DNA of 64,000 nt, from positions 7,130,001 to 7,194,000 of the forward strand of contig OZ199838.1 in the NCBI GenBank assembly GCA_964304625.1. Direction: 5' to 3'. Source of the DNA: Kudoa neothunni. Its lineage: Eukaryota; Cnidaria. The notes under the pieces are model-generated. The model worked only from the letters and a program-made list of their open reading frames with translations, had not been told where the DNA came from and searched no databases. Position 1 is the stretch's first letter; each line of letters opens with the position of its first letter. The position numbers and the translations under genes were made by a program. This document shows, piece by piece, positions 1 through 12,900 of the stretch.

Positions 1-990
1 ATCTTCATTTTTAAGTTTGATGCCCCTACCAGTTCTGTAGGAGAAACCAGATTCCTTTATTTTAATGCAAGAATATGATATTTTACAACAGTACTTTAAT
101 AAAATTATCGAGACATTGTTTCACTTCGGTATACGAAGAAAATTGACTTTTGAATTATCGGTGTACACATTCCGCCATATTAATTTATTAAGACCGACTC
201 ACTAACACTACACGTGGGCCCGAAAATAATATAAACATGTCGCCAAATTATATTGTTAAAATAAATTTCGCGATTTAAATTTTATATGTGGAACTTTATT
301 TATAGAGTTTGCCTCACATTGTTGATTATAAGAGAAGACACTCGGTTGACTATTGTGAATTCTAACCTAAACTTTATTTTGATACAATATAAATTATCTT
401 TTTGTATTCATGAAGAAAATAATTCTTTTTTTCTGATTAATATCGCATTCCTTTATCATAAACCTTGCAAATATATATCGATAATATGTTTCAAAAAATA
501 ACGGTTAAGTTTTTAATCTGTAATCATTTTTATGAGCTGTTTTGTTTGTAAAAGCGCTGTAACCTACAGAAAAAACGAAATAAATATAATCCTATAATCC
601 CCTGCGCATGCACCGGTGTAGTGGAAAGAGACACTATCCAATAAAAAGTTTTTACGCAATATCCAGTTTCATGCGTGTGCGTCACACTGTAAAATACGAT
701 TTTCTTGTGCTTACGTTTGATGATTATTCCTACAAAGAAACTTTATTAAAATAATGATAACATAGAGTTTAATTAAGGAGGAGTTATTAAATTTTGTCAA
801 AAAATCTTGTGATTCTTGTATTTCGAAATCTTTCTATTGATATTTTTTAAATTCTGTCCGTTGTGGGATATTAATCAAACAATATTGATGGATCCTCTTG
901 AATTAAAACTTCCATTAAAATGTAAACCAAATTTTTTATTTATTTTATTAAACTTTTGACTTCTTTAATAATTGGATCGATATCATCAGA
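1..990. other. AT-rich flank, no gene seen
   Basis: I see no coding exon or RNA gene here. The only patterned stretch is about 600-700, which is richer in GC and carries the motif ACGCAATATCCAGT, seen again near 2527. It also has GTGGAAAGAGACACTATC, seen again near 13003. Both look like worn transposon ends rather than host sequence. Confidence 0.4.
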
Positions 991-999
991 TTAACCATT

Positions 1000-2340
1000 G
1001 TGGGCAATAAATCCGCATGATTTTGATTCTCACATGTTGCAGCATTATCATCGTCAAATATATTTTCGTAAACTTCAAATTCATTTAATATGATTAATTA
1101 TATATACATAAAATATTTCTTCGTGAACTTTTTCTGGCTTGGGATATCTTTCTTAAATCCTCTTGTTTTATATACTGATTCAACTTTTTTATTAGAGTTT
1201 ATATATTACTACCAAGCATTTTTGATTTTTAAAACAATTAAATATAGTTTCTGGCGAAATACTCTCCCAGTGTTTAATTAATGGCGTGATTGAGTTTAGT
1301 AATGCTTATTTTTCGATGATAAAGCTTCACATAAAACCATATGCTTAGCCAGTGTATTCCTGCCTTATTTTTAATGCATTTTACGATGCTTAAATTAAGG
1401 TCTGTAGAATATTAGTTGTTTTTTTGGTAGGATAAAAATTTCAATACTTTATAAAAACCAATATTTTGGGGATCCAGAGGATATTGACCAACAAAATGAA
1501 AACTTTTCTATTTTCATTTGTCATTCTTTTGTTCAGCTTTCTAATTATGTTTATAAATCTATTACACATCATCCGTGTGTTTTCTGAATAATATTCACGC
1601 GATAGATGTTTAAATCAGTTAAAACACCCAGGATTTTGAAATTTACCAATTAAAACAGAGGGGAGTTTACTCCTATTTAATAAAAGTGACAGTAAAACAT
1701 CCATTCTTTTTTTGATATTTTGTCCCTTATATTCCGATTTCATCCTTTAAAACATAACTAACGTTTTGTAACTGCTCACAAAAGAACGGAAGTTTCATCA
1801 ATGTTTATAACGTCTTTAGGACCATATGCCTTAACCAAATCAATGCTTTCAATAATCCATGAGTCAATAGACGAAATATCTGTATTCGCAGCCTCACCAT
1901 GAAACATTTTGAAAGCTATCCTATATTTTGATGTGGTATCTGAAAAACACCCTCAACTAGACTTTAAATTGGAAATTTCTTGTTTATTTGCAATATATAA
2001 AGCAATTTCGATAAAAACACATCTCAGCAGAACATTATCATTCGACCATTGTTTAACCATCCAATCATACAGTTCACATCTGTATTTTTAATTTCCCCGA
2101 AAAATGTGCCTTCCTTTTAGTTTCAATATCCATAATGTTGAATTTATCTTTGTGTGAACAAATTCTATCAATTTTTAAATGATCTTAAACGTGACAATGT
2201 ATTAATATTCAAAATAGATTGCCACATTATTCAACTCAAACTTAGAAATTGCCATTTTCTCCCAACTGTCAATATTTTTATCGAATTATAATAATCAATG
2301 ACTTCTCTCTTCTCTTAATTATTACGGTTTTAACGGGAAA
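1000..2340 (-). mobile_element. Decayed Tigger/pogo transposase
   Basis: On the minus strand, short frames resemble a Tigger (pogo-type, DDE) transposase in order. Near 1790-1860 a stretch ends in INIDET, matching the family's N-(A/I)-DET catalytic block. Near 1630-1660 there is a weak match to the VIGK-x-PRCF block. The region 1380-1440 holds a worn version of the segment around the third catalytic residue. The copy is broken many times by stops and frame changes and no long frame survives, so it must be old. Terminal repeats are not clear. The family call rests on motif order read by eye. Confidence 0.55.
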
Positions 2341-2344
2341 TAAT

Positions 2345-3815
2345 GAAGAAAACACTTATATTTTTAAATAGATGGGTTACTAAAACCACGCAATAACGAG
2401 ACTTTATATATAGATAATAAATTTTCTTATTTTTTAATGCTAACGTAGTTTACAAAATGATAAAATAATAACAATACAAAAAAATTAGTTTTCTCTCTAA
2501 AAAGAATAACTTCGAAATTTTGGAATTACGCAATATCCAGTCACGCAGTATCCAATCTCGACAGTATATCGATCAGATTTTCCTCCGCATTTTCCTCTAA
2601 CTCATTTATTACGCCAAGGTATAGATTATACTGCTAGTTCTCCATTTTATGACAAAATTATCGCCGTAGATTATAGGTTGCGTTTGCGCAACAAAAATTG
2701 ATCCTTATATTAAACTTTAAAGGAAACTTTTTAGATCGTTTCTTTCAGTTTTAAGACAATTATCTTGTCATGATCTAATTATTTTTAAATTATTGGTATC
2801 ATTGAGCTTAACGCTATACAATAAATGGAGGAATATGAAAATCCTTCAAAGATGACCTATTGCGCGTTTAATTATAGTCACTTTTTAAATTGCAGAAATT
2901 TTTTCATAAAAAAATAAAGATTTATGTATTTTTCTAAGTATTAAAACATTTTTGTACCATCGTACCCACAAACGTATGAGAAAAATAATAACAAAGTCTT
3001 TTTGCGTTAACTCACGTATAGTCTATAGTCTATATGGGTTAAATCGACGGAATTGAGTGATGATTTCAAATTAGGCTCGAAATATGTTTTGTTTAATTTT
3101 GTAAGTAGATAAAGTTTCAAGATCATCATTAAAATCAAAATGATAAGGAGAAACCAATGTTAGTAAAAATTCATCGCTATGAATGATAAAAGCGGGACAA
3201 AGACCCCTTTTGGGTTGCTCATAACGTGATCTTCTGAGCAAACAGCATTGGCAGAATTTGAATTTATTAGAATGTATTGTAAGAATTTATGATCTTGAGT
3301 TGATGTATAATCACTGAGTTTTGCTGATGTCGAAAATTCATCATCTTGAACTAACTGGACTGGATCGGAACAAATATATTATTGGTGTTTCAAATTATCC
3401 ACTGAAACAACAGTTTGAGAGAATATTTGATTATTCCGATTTGGAGAACAATAGACAGATATATAACTTGTCGATATAGGAGATGTATTGGCATCAGAAA
3501 GTGACGTGTTGTTGTTTTCAGCATTGTTACTTGCTCTTAGCTGATTCTTTATCAAATTATGACGTTGACTCTGGTTGAATAACACGCTAGAGTCAAGTTG
3601 TTTTGTATACACTTCTTAGCGTTATGTGACGATCCAATATTTGAACTGCTAACAAAAAACAAGATAACTGCTTCATTTTCCATCGCTTATATTCTTCATA
3701 GAGTTATTCAGGAGAGTGTAACACCTGTTCGCCATCATAAATACGATCATTTAAATCAGCACAAAAAGTTACTTCAAAAAAAAGGTCTGTTGATAAGCTG
3801 ATTAAGGGTGTACGC
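2345..3815. other. Non-coding, nothing recognised
   Basis: AT-rich sequence without an exon I can support. Near 2525-2570 are copies of ACGCAATATCCAGT and ACGCAGTATCC, probably relics of a Tigger-type end. The open frame at 3379-3612 (minus) shows no family resemblance. Confidence 0.35.
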
Positions 3816-3820
3816 AAAAC

Positions 3821-3890
3821 GCGAACGAGGTGACACTTGAACCCACAATCTTCTAATCTTCTGATACGAATACAGCGTATACATTCTACA
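3821..3890 (-). pseudogene. tRNA-Arg-like pseudogene
   Basis: The minus strand carries a worn tRNA-Arg-like sequence. GTGGGTTCAAGTGTCAC resembles the T-arm of the intact tRNA-Arg gene at 7072-7144, followed by the matching acceptor 3' side (CCTCGTTCGC). The anticodon side keeps ATCAGAAGATT, but the stretch AAGATTAG appears duplicated. The D-arm is poor and the acceptor does not pair. It lies just beyond the 3' side of a LINE-like fragment. It is a relic, not a working gene. Confidence 0.4.
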
Positions 3891-3924
3891 TAATTAGTCA
3901 ACTAACTAATAATAAATAGAATTT

Positions 3925-4380
3925 CCAAAAATTCTTCAATTTTGAGCGCGATGAGGGCCACGATGGTTGATCCACATAGCATGAGATTGTTCGGGGAGTC
4001 GGCGAGAAATCAATTTTTGCAAAAGCTTCGGCGTTTTCCAAAAACGCCCAAATGCTAATACGCGATATTGTTCTTCTCATAGTTGGTCCCAAGGGAACCA
4101 CATATCAGAGCAAAGGTCTTAACGTTGAAACCAGCAGCTTCGAGGAGTTCAACTTCACGGTCGTATTTCTAGACCTTCGAGTTGTACACTTCCTCCATTC
4201 TTACCGAATTATTTTCGTAGCAGATACCAACGTCCATAATTATGGCCTTTTTCGTGAGGTGATTACAGAGAAAAATATTCGGGCGTCGATCACCAGGGAT
4301 AAAGGGGATGGTTCTGTCGATGGAAAATTGCCAATTTCTCTTAACTTTGATTTCCTCCGCAAAACGAAAACTTAGCACCA
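3925..4380 (-). mobile_element. LINE 3' fragment, restriction-like endonuclease type
   Basis: Two adjacent minus-strand frames resemble the C-terminal part of non-LTR retrotransposons with a restriction-like endonuclease. One reads RRPNIF then KKAIIMDV, matching the RRPDIV...K..IIDV motif (the D of the first block is N here). The next reads ALICGSLGT, matching the family's conserved (V)VIGALGT block. The reading frame changes between the two blocks and nothing upstream (RT domain) is visible. I read this as a short, dead LINE tail. Family assignment is moderate; clade cannot be given. Confidence 0.45.
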
Positions 4381-4691
4381 TTTAAGCATGCGCGGTAAGA
4401 GAAAAACAAGGCTATAATTAGGGCATGCAATTTTCGACGTTTATTTTTAGAACAATCGCCGTTTTTATGCATCATGCGGATTATACTTCGGTCTGCCCAA
4501 ACACACCTATGACGCAAATGAAAACACAAATTAACATTAGGTAGAATCTAATGTAGTCATTTTTAATTTCTCCATTGTAATATAGTTGAAATATTATAGA
4601 TGTTTTTTCATTCGAAAGCGATGTTCTCTCTTTTGAAAGAACATGTCTCATCTTAGAAAAACTTCAACCTACCGCAATTGAAGACAACGGG

Positions 4692-5630
4692 ATGTTTAAA
4701 ACAGGTAAAAATGCAGAATATAGCCCGCACGTGCGCAAATACTCCACGAGGATTAACGAAAACACCGCTAAAATGAAATTGTTACAAATTGTTGCTTATC
4801 TATCTAATTACAACAACGTATTAAGTTTTTGTTTCAATAATAAACTTATATCAATATCAAAAGTTTGTCCTCGTTGTGGAATGCAAATGAGATTAATCGA
4901 TTTTAATAATATTGACAATCTAATTTGGAGATGCCGTTTAAATGGTTGTGACACAAAGCTTTCGATACGATCCAGTTCTTTTTTTAGCAATTCAAAGATG
5001 CCACTTTCAAAAATTATTCTTTTTATTAATTTGTGGGTGAATAACTACCCATCTAGAATAATAATTAATGATTTTGAGTATGCATCCCATACAGTAGTGG
5101 ATTGGAATCGTTTTATAAGAAAACTATGTGTTGAAAATTATGATCGAAATCTCACCAATAAGATAGGAGGACGAAATAAAATTGTGGAGCTTGATGAAAC
5201 TCTCATTATCCGCCGTAAATATAATCGCGGGAGAGTTATAAAAGAACAATGGCTCTTCGGAGGGATATGTCGCAAACAAGATGAAAACCAAAATTTTGAA
5301 GCTTTTATTGAGTTTGTTGACGACAGAACGGCATCAACTCTTCTTGAAATTATTCAACGAAGAATTGAGCCAGGTACTACTATTATTACTGACGGATGGT
5401 GAGGTTACAACAATATTGGGCAGCTTGGGATGAATCATTTTGTAATCATACATGACGAAAACTTTGTTGATCCGGAAAATCATGAGGTCCATACCCAAAA
5501 CATTGAAAATCTTTGGCTACGTTTAAAAAGACTACTACGAGCCAAAGGAACCCACAGAAGCCCCCATGACTGGGAATACATCGCCGAATTTTTGTTTAGA
5601 AAACAAAAAAACATTTATTTAGTGCGCTAA
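4692..5630 (+). pseudogene. Merlin transposase (DDE, ISXO2-like), one in-frame stop
   Basis: A frame of about 312 codons encodes a Merlin-family transposase. It starts with a zinc ribbon at roughly residues 55-78 (CPRCGMQM ... WRCRLNGC), followed by SIRSSSFF, the usual lead into the catalytic core. Catalytic residues are visible: the D of VELDET (about residue 166), the second D in ITDGW (about 234), and the E of HTQNIENLW near the end. The only break is a TGA at 5400-5402, right after DGW, where relatives typically carry arginine (DGWRGY); CGA to TGA is one transition. The frame opens inside the left inverted repeat, so the native start may be the ATG at 4773. Either a freshly killed copy or an unusual read-through. 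Confidence 0.85.
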
Positions 5631-5732
5631 TAAATGAGATAACTTTAAACTATCACTTATAAATTATTATAATTTTCGTTAATCCTCGTGGATTATTTGC
5701 GCACGTGCGGGCCCTATTCTGCATTTTTACCG
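4703..5732 (+). mobile_element. Merlin (IS1016-like) DNA transposon, nearly whole
   Basis: Inverted repeats of about 58 bp bound the element: GGTAAAAATGCAGAATA at the left and its complement ending near 5732, with an inner part (CCCGCACGTGCGCAAATA) also matching. Between them lies one transposase reading frame. The terminal repeats differ at only a few positions, so the copy looks fairly young. I could not find a convincing 8-9 bp target-site duplication. See the transposase entry for coding detail. A second, much older Merlin copy lies next to it on the other strand at about 5940-6640. Confidence 0.85.
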
Positions 5733-5939
5733 GGCCATATCCTAAATTTTTTGTTGTACGGTACAGAGTTCATAAACAGAACTTGTCGAATAGTGAGTTT
5801 TTTCTGCCAAAATACGGCACAAGGACACTTATCGGACGTTGTCGTTGCGCATCGGAGATAAAATAAAACATGTAAAAGAACATTAATCTAGAGACTTCAT
5901 AAATTGTTCTAATGAAAATTGATAAAACATTTTGTGGGA

Positions 5940-6640
5940 ATATTTTTTAAAATGATAATTGGTCAAGTAAGAAGGCATCAATCCCGATTTTTTATTTGTG
6001 ATGTATCTGAACTTGCGTTTGATTGCACCCCAAATAGCCTCTATTAGGTTAGTATGCACACCTTCAGAAGTCTTAAACTCGATGCTATGATTTACTGAGT
6101 TGTGAACAACCTAGATGAGCTAAATTATGATAAGCTGGTCATTTGTCCGTCCACAGAGTTGAGCCCTAATACAATTTTGAAGTATCATATCTTCAAAAAG
6201 GGCTTGGATGCGTTCCTCAGTAAGGACTTGGAAAAAATTTCCAACAGGATCAATCCCTCCCACGGTGATATTTCCGCTTACAAATCTATGATTCGTCTAT
6301 TTGTATAATTACATCGACCCCACCGATAGAAGGCCTGTGAATATTGAAATATTCTATATAAATTTCCCTTGTATAATTTTTCCAATCACATAGTTTCTCT
6401 TGACGAGATTTTAGTTCGTTTCCTAATTGAAACTTTACTGTTACATTGGCAACAACGAGATGTGTAGCCATCCGTTATGTTAAATTGTTTCAATGCCATC
6501 GCTGGGTGGCACTGATCAAAATCCTTCGTTTTAGGATGCAATCCAACATGTTGCACGAATAAAACAAAATTTATATTATCATTTTTAAAACCGAAAACAT
6601 CCTCTAAAAGAAAACCGTAAGGAATTAAGGAAGATAAACT
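5940..6640 (-). mobile_element. Old Merlin transposase remnant
   Basis: Minus-strand frames hold the zinc-ribbon tail and SIRKRTKI at about 6400-6450, then IQIDES (catalytic D block, matching VEIDES of Merlin) near 6290, KRKYHRGR-like residues next, and IEAIWGAIKRK (the third catalytic block, E-G/A-x-W-G-x-K-R) near 6030. Order and spacing fit Merlin, but many stops and frame changes divide them. It is not the same copy as 4703-5732, being far more decayed and in the opposite direction. Confidence 0.65.
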
Positions 6641-7071
6641 TATGTTTCCGGCTGATTCGCGAACATCCACGACAACACCCGAAAAACGTGATTTGCACCG
6701 TACTTTAGCCCTTATCTACGTTACCTTCAGCTCTCAGACGATTCATCGAAAGGTTTAGACTTTGACGTGCAGAGAACAACGTGTCGGTGTTAAACTGCCT
6801 TGTTTATACAGTTAGGCGCTCCAGAGCGTCCCGATATTTAGATAGAAGCAAAGAGCAACAAAAATGCTTCCATTTTTTCCGTTTGTATTCTTCATAGATT
6901 GCTTCCAGCGAGAGCAACAAATTACTTTGTTACACGTGATCGCCATAAAAGTGCAAAATCAGTCTTCTTGGCATTGTATTAAGTTAAAAATAGCGTCGTT
7001 AGGATCCGCAATTGATATCAAGTCTAAAGAAAGCAAAACAAAAAGTTAAATCATTAATTAGGCTAAAAGTG

Positions 7072-7144
7072 CGAGCGAGGTGGGACTCGAACCCACAGTC
7101 TCCTGATTCGTAGTCAGACGCCTTAGCCATTGGGCCACACGCCC
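7072..7144 (-). tRNA. tRNA-Arg (anticodon ACG)
   Basis: Reading the minus strand gives a 73-nt cloverleaf. The acceptor pairs GGGCGTG with CTCGCTC, with one G-U and one U-U mismatch. The D-arm contains AATGGCTAAGG. The anticodon stem-loop TCTGACTACGAATCAGG has ACG in the loop. The T-arm is GTGGG-TTCGAGT-CCCAC, with box B (GGTTCGAGTCC) intact. No intron. A TTTT run just past the 3' end (about 7066-7069) can serve as RNA polymerase III terminator. The U-U mismatch at position 6-67 is the only oddity. Confidence 0.9.
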
Positions 7145-9045
7145 CTTAGTAACGTTTTTGATGATTACTAAATTATATTAACTTTGAATGTTATAATTCA
7201 TCGATGACATTATCCTTTAATATGTTCTTTAATTAAGATCATTTCGAGATATCACATTATAGGTATTTTTGGTTGATAATTCGCATTATTTTTTTTTGCT
7301 CTATTGAAGATTTAAATTTTATTTATCTTGCTTGATGATACTCTAGCACTTCTATGTCATTTAATTTTAGACATCGAAATATATAAGCTTAATCAAATTC
7401 GGCGTTATTAAAAAATATTAGATGTATTTAATAGCTGGTGATTAATAAAAATCTAAGTTTAATGACAAATAAAAAATGATAGAACTCAAACATCACGGTA
7501 CATGTTGAAGTGCCTTCATCCAAATTTTATATAAACTTTAGTCCTTACTAAACTCTAAAAATCTTATTATATTTTATTCTCAGAGTTAAATTAAATAATT
7601 TATTGGTTTCTCAGAAATATGCATTGACAAGACATTTTATAAAAACCAATATTCGCCTGGTTAAATCTTCGGCTGCACCGATATTTATTTTGTAGACAAA
7701 ATGTGATCAAGATGCCAATTTTAATTTATTAGAACCTTTACACAATAATTTTTAATATATTAGAAGACAAGCTGAAACAACCGCATGTTCACATTCGGGA
7801 AGCTCTTTTTATACAGCCGTTTTTTAAAGTTTTTTATTAATAGAATAATAGTTGAAAATTATATAATATTTTATTACAAAAGTTGCCTAGAACTGTGTGA
7901 AAACGAACGTGGCTAACTTCGAAGGTTTGGTTGCTCTTAATGGAATGAGAGTTGAAATTTTTAAGAATTACATATATTATTTAATTTCAATGTTTTTTGG
8001 TTCTTATTATATAGGTATAAACAAAATCAACTCTCTTTTTTTAATTTTAATGAATTTTAGAAGTTGAAGTCAAATGTAGACAACAAATTTTGAATTCGCT
8101 TGGAAATCGATTCCATCAAAGTGTTACAAACAACATTTAGTTTTAAATTTTTTAAAGTTGATTACGCAGATGAATTCCACGATTTTTAGATATAATACTT
8201 TACGTGAAAATTTCATGATGCGCATTTGAATCAACTATCTTACAAGTAACTATGTTAATAGGTTATAACATGTTTGAATTAATTCCTCTTAAATAATCAC
8301 TTATCTGACCTAAATGTTCCAAATATTAATTTTGACATAAAGAATAACGAATAATATTAAAATTTGTATTCTTAAACCACACCGTAGCCTCAATAAAATA
8401 AGTCTTATTCAATCGTTTTCAAAATATAAGCATGTCTATTTTCGAATGATAAACAGTCAATTAAATTATGTTTATAAAATTATTGTCCATTTTTTAGTAA
8501 AAAATTTCATAAAAATAGCAAACATTGAGAAATATTTATGAACCAAATTATATCATTTAACGTATTAAAACGTATTTTATTTTTTACACAAAATTTAAAA
8601 ATTTTTTCGAACTCATAAACATAATATTTCTATCTAGAAATAAATAAAAATTTTTGAGGTATGGAACGTAAAAATTTGATTCACTCACTTTTAGCTATTA
8701 CTTTTTTTTAAAGGTTATGACCACACATTAAAATGAATACAAAAATTGCAAATATCACAAAGTATTGATCTTTTTATATGAAAATTTAGTTTTTTTATAA
8801 ATCTGACGTCAAATAAAATTTCTAAGTGCCATTAAACTCAAGTTTTATTTATTTAAATTTATTTCTCTATATTAAAAAATCACAGCGATATCCAAATTTG
8901 TAAGTTGTCTATAATATGTATAATCATCACTTTTAATAGATACTTGAAAAATAATGTAAAAATTTAAAAGCGTTTCTAATCCGAATAGAAATTGGCAGTT
9001 ATTTCATGAATTTTGTTAAGAATAACGCTAAAATTTATTATTCTA
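7145..9045. other. Long AT-rich spacer, nothing recognised
   Basis: About 1.9 kb of very AT-rich DNA with no exon chain, RNA gene or transposon terminus that I can support on either strand. Confidence 0.4.
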
Positions 9046-9372
9046 TTAACACTCGTACTGAGTCGACAATTTTCACCTTTAAATGAGTTTGGGGTCGTTT
9101 TTGACCCCAGGTAGAAATAGTAGTTTTACGAATAATTACTCCACCAAAAACGACTAACATATTAAAATTTGTAAAACTTAATGATCTAATTATAATTTTA
9201 GATGCGATTTTCACAATACAGTAATGGATCGGCCGTACGTAGCATCGCTCGTACGTACGTTAGTTATTTCACATATTAAAGGTTCGCTCATATCTAATAT
9301 GATTTCAAAAATTATACAATGTTAGAATTACATGCATTAAATAACTTATAGACATAGTTACTAAAGTAGGTT

Positions 9373-9988
9373 ACTGATAGTACGCAATTTTTTTGTGGTT
9401 GATTTTAGGTTTTCAGACATTATACTATTAAAAATGAGTAATAATTCTAAGTAAAAATACAGGACTGTCGAAGAAAAATATAATAAAATATTACTGCAGT
9501 CTCCCGTATAATGGTGTCAAGGTTGTTACAATCAAACATTTTAAGCTTTCCTCTATGTCTACATTAAATGGTAGCCTTAATATTAATTTTTCTAGTATTT
9601 ATTATATTTGTTAAGTTAACCATATTGACAACGATATAATCGACTCCGAAACTCAAACAATGGAAGCGCCTGACAACAGACCAGTCAGTTGTTAGAAAGC
9701 ACTGGAATATGCAAAAGAATTGAAAATATTTTTCGAATATTACGAAAGGAAACAATCAATAAGTTTGGCTTCCTTAGACGAAGGCATTTATGATATTATT
9801 TCTAAGAGTTTAACTCGAAAAAGAATAACCTATTATTTTTCATTTCAATAATATAATATAATGGAATAAATATAATTTCAATTTTCATTGTTCTTGTAAT
9901 TAAATTTAACGATTTTCTGATTATAAGGTGTTCAAATATAATGTGAAATAAATGATCAAACGCACGCAATTCATTGCGTACTATCAGT
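9373..9988 (+). mobile_element. Deleted Tigger remnant with inverted repeats
   Basis: ACTGATAGTACGCAA (9373-9387) recurs as its exact complement at 9974-9988, giving 15-bp perfect terminal repeats. Inside, at about 9640-9830 on the plus strand, a frame with ALEYAKELKIFFE ... KSLTRKR resembles the leucine-rich C-terminal tail of Tigger/jerky-type transposases, where paired helices precede a basic end. The rest of the transposase is missing. The right end abuts the hAT that begins at 9995. Confidence 0.6.
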
Positions 9989-9994
9989 CCCCAC

Positions 9995-12900
9995 CAGGGT
10001 TGCCAGAAGATTAACGAAAGAAGTACCAACAATTGATCTGCAAAAAAAAAGATTAAGGAGAAAAAACGTAGTTAGTTAAAATGTTTTTCAATCTATCTAT
10101 AATGAAATTGTTCCATTACAGTTATCTTCATACAGGTTTGTCTCTATGAACGCTGTTACTAAATTTTTAGGCGGGTTCTATTTTGTACAATCTCTGTTAT
10201 AAAATACACTTATCGAATAAATCAAGCTGGTTAATGTTTCGGTCCACACTAATGATTTATTTTTCATTTTGATTATGTTCATTTGGGGAAATATTCTTTC
10301 GGCAAAAGCAGAAGAATGAGGTAATAAGAGCAAGCTCACCATTCGTTTTGAATTTAATGGATATTTAGGAACATCGCAAATTCTTTTTTCTGATACATCG
10401 TACCAAAATTTGTCGGAATCACTTATCGAAAAGAGGTTTGAGTCTTCGAGAGTTAATTATCTCCATTCAATATCCACATTGGTGTAGTCTTCACCCGATA
10501 TAAGAATGGGGAATCTTACTGCAAGGCGTATGATAAACTTGGGCTTACCTTCATTTACGTTACTTGGATCCATTGCCTCAAACAATTCAAATTCTTTAAA
10601 TGAATTATTGTATAGAAAGCGATCAAATAGTTCATTTGTTAAGGAACTATTGAAATTAAATGTATTTATTTTATTATGGATGAATTCATTGTATATATGC
10701 AAGTCACTTTGGATCTGCGACAAACACTATCTAATGGAAGATAATTTGAAGGGTTATTAATATTCTAAATATCCATATTTTGAATGATTTCTCTTTTCAT
10801 CAATAAGCTGAGAATGACTTTTGCTGTAACACTAATTGAATTTTTTAGCTTATACATTCGAAAGGTTTCTGATCGGAATTCAAGATTGAGTTCGTTCATT
10901 ACTGGGAGTATAAAGTTTAAGAATTCAAGATAAATATGATTTATTTACTTTTCTGATTCAAAATCATTTTTTAATACTGCAGTAGCGAAAAACATTTTAA
11001 GTGCATTCCATTGATCGAGTATTCTAGCGACGACTTGTTCGAGTGACAACCATCTTGTGCTACAGCTACAAGGGCGTAATATCTTTCTAGGACAAATATC
11101 CATTATCGTTTGAAATTCCCTGTATTCACTCAAATGTTTTGAGATATTCGAAACGTATGTGTAAATACTTCTAGCCAAATCTTCCAACTTGTTTGGAAAT
11201 TAATGATAAGCTTTAGAAGCACATAAATTTACTGAGTGACACACGCAACCTTGCACGTAAAGCGAAGGAATAATTTGTTTTAGTAAACTCTGTACACCAT
11301 TTTCGTTACCCATCATAACATTTGCATTGTCACTAGCAAATCCAAGAAGATTGTGAATGAAGATATTATTAGTTTAACAAAAATTTATCAATGATTTAAA
11401 ACTTCTTTTGCTAGTACAATTCGTTATCTCCAACATGACCAAATATTTGTCCATCGTGTTTTTAACATCGTCATCATAATATCGGGCTACTAAAACTAGT
11501 TGTTTAGTTGTGGATACATCTGTGGTTTCATCTATTATTAATGAAAATTTGATTGTTTGTAATTTTAAAATTAAGTTTTTTAAGTAATATTTCCCAATAA
11601 CACGACGAAAAACACATTTTCCTTTCGTTCCAGCACATTTAACATCTTTGCAAATAGCAGAATCTTCACAAACATTGGCGACTAAACCGGGCAAATGATC
11701 CAAGATTGGCAACGGCGAATTGCGTTCCGGAACAAAGGCACATAATTTCAATTCTGCTTTAGCTATTTTTCGAGCATATTAAACAGGACTGTTTAATTTT
11801 ATACAACTATCTATTTACATATTTGTGGATTGTCTCATATTTCTTAAATGCTTTTCGATTTGTAAAATATTCTCCGAAACTTCACATTTACACACTTTAC
11901 AGAACACTTTCTCTTTGTTATTCTTGCTCATATCAATCCACTGGATGAATCTTCGCTCTTCCAACCATTCTGTTCTTACCTTGCGTTCACAACCTTTATA
12001 TATTTTCTTTTTTGAAGTTTTACTTATACCGCTTTCTTAGTCGCTATCGTTTTGACTAAAGGCCATCAGGAATTACTAACCCCAAAAATATTACATTATG
12101 TATAACAATAAAAGTTACAGAAATTAATTCAACTCGTTTAATGCAAAAACTAAATAATAAATCATTAAGACGCGCGCTATTAAGAATGAATTTGTAGGTT
12201 AAAATAAGTGTTTGTGAATAAAATTTTATCCTTATCGCATTTCGGACATTGTTTTCCTCCTCAGCTTCGTTTCCATATCATTTAAATATTTCCAGGTATC
12301 AATGATAGCTTTAATTTAAAACAATATAATTTATTAACAATTCCCCTGGTTAGAAATGTATAAACTTTACATTTGAATGAATTTTTTTAGCGACAATTAA
12401 ATTTGATAACTCTTTCGAGCCAGATTTTGTTTCGTTAAAACATACATTTTAAACTCTAAAGTATAAACTTGTAGGATGAAAAATTAACTTCGTGAAGTAA
12501 ACGAGACAATTGACTGCGTATAAGGTTAAATATACATTGGGATTACATGGAACTGATTTGACCATGAAATCAAAGAACGTTCCATTTAAAACAATAAATA
12601 GATAACATTCTCGTGGTCAGAAACTCTTTTAACATATAAGTGAAGAAAAAAATAAGCTTAGGTTTATAGAATTTTGTTAAAGGATAATATGTTGAAATTT
12701 AATTGTTCGTTTTCTTTTCTTTATGAGATAAAACATTAAAGGGATAGATTTGATATTTAAAGTAACATCGAATTCAACACCACGACATATTTTGGATATC
12801 TCCGTATAATATTATATCTATACGCCGAAATAATACTAAATAAACGAAAAAAGTACAATTTTTAAATAAGCCGTTAATGCTACGTTACAATCATTACTAA

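Noticed and set aside
3379-3612. Minus-strand serine/asparagine-rich frame of 77 codons
   Set aside because: Low-complexity composition, no splice partners and no family match.
5400-5402. TGA recoded as an amino acid (alternative code)
   Set aside because: All sure host genes use TGA, TAA and TAG as stops or lack them in frame; the annotated kinesin stop itself is TGA.
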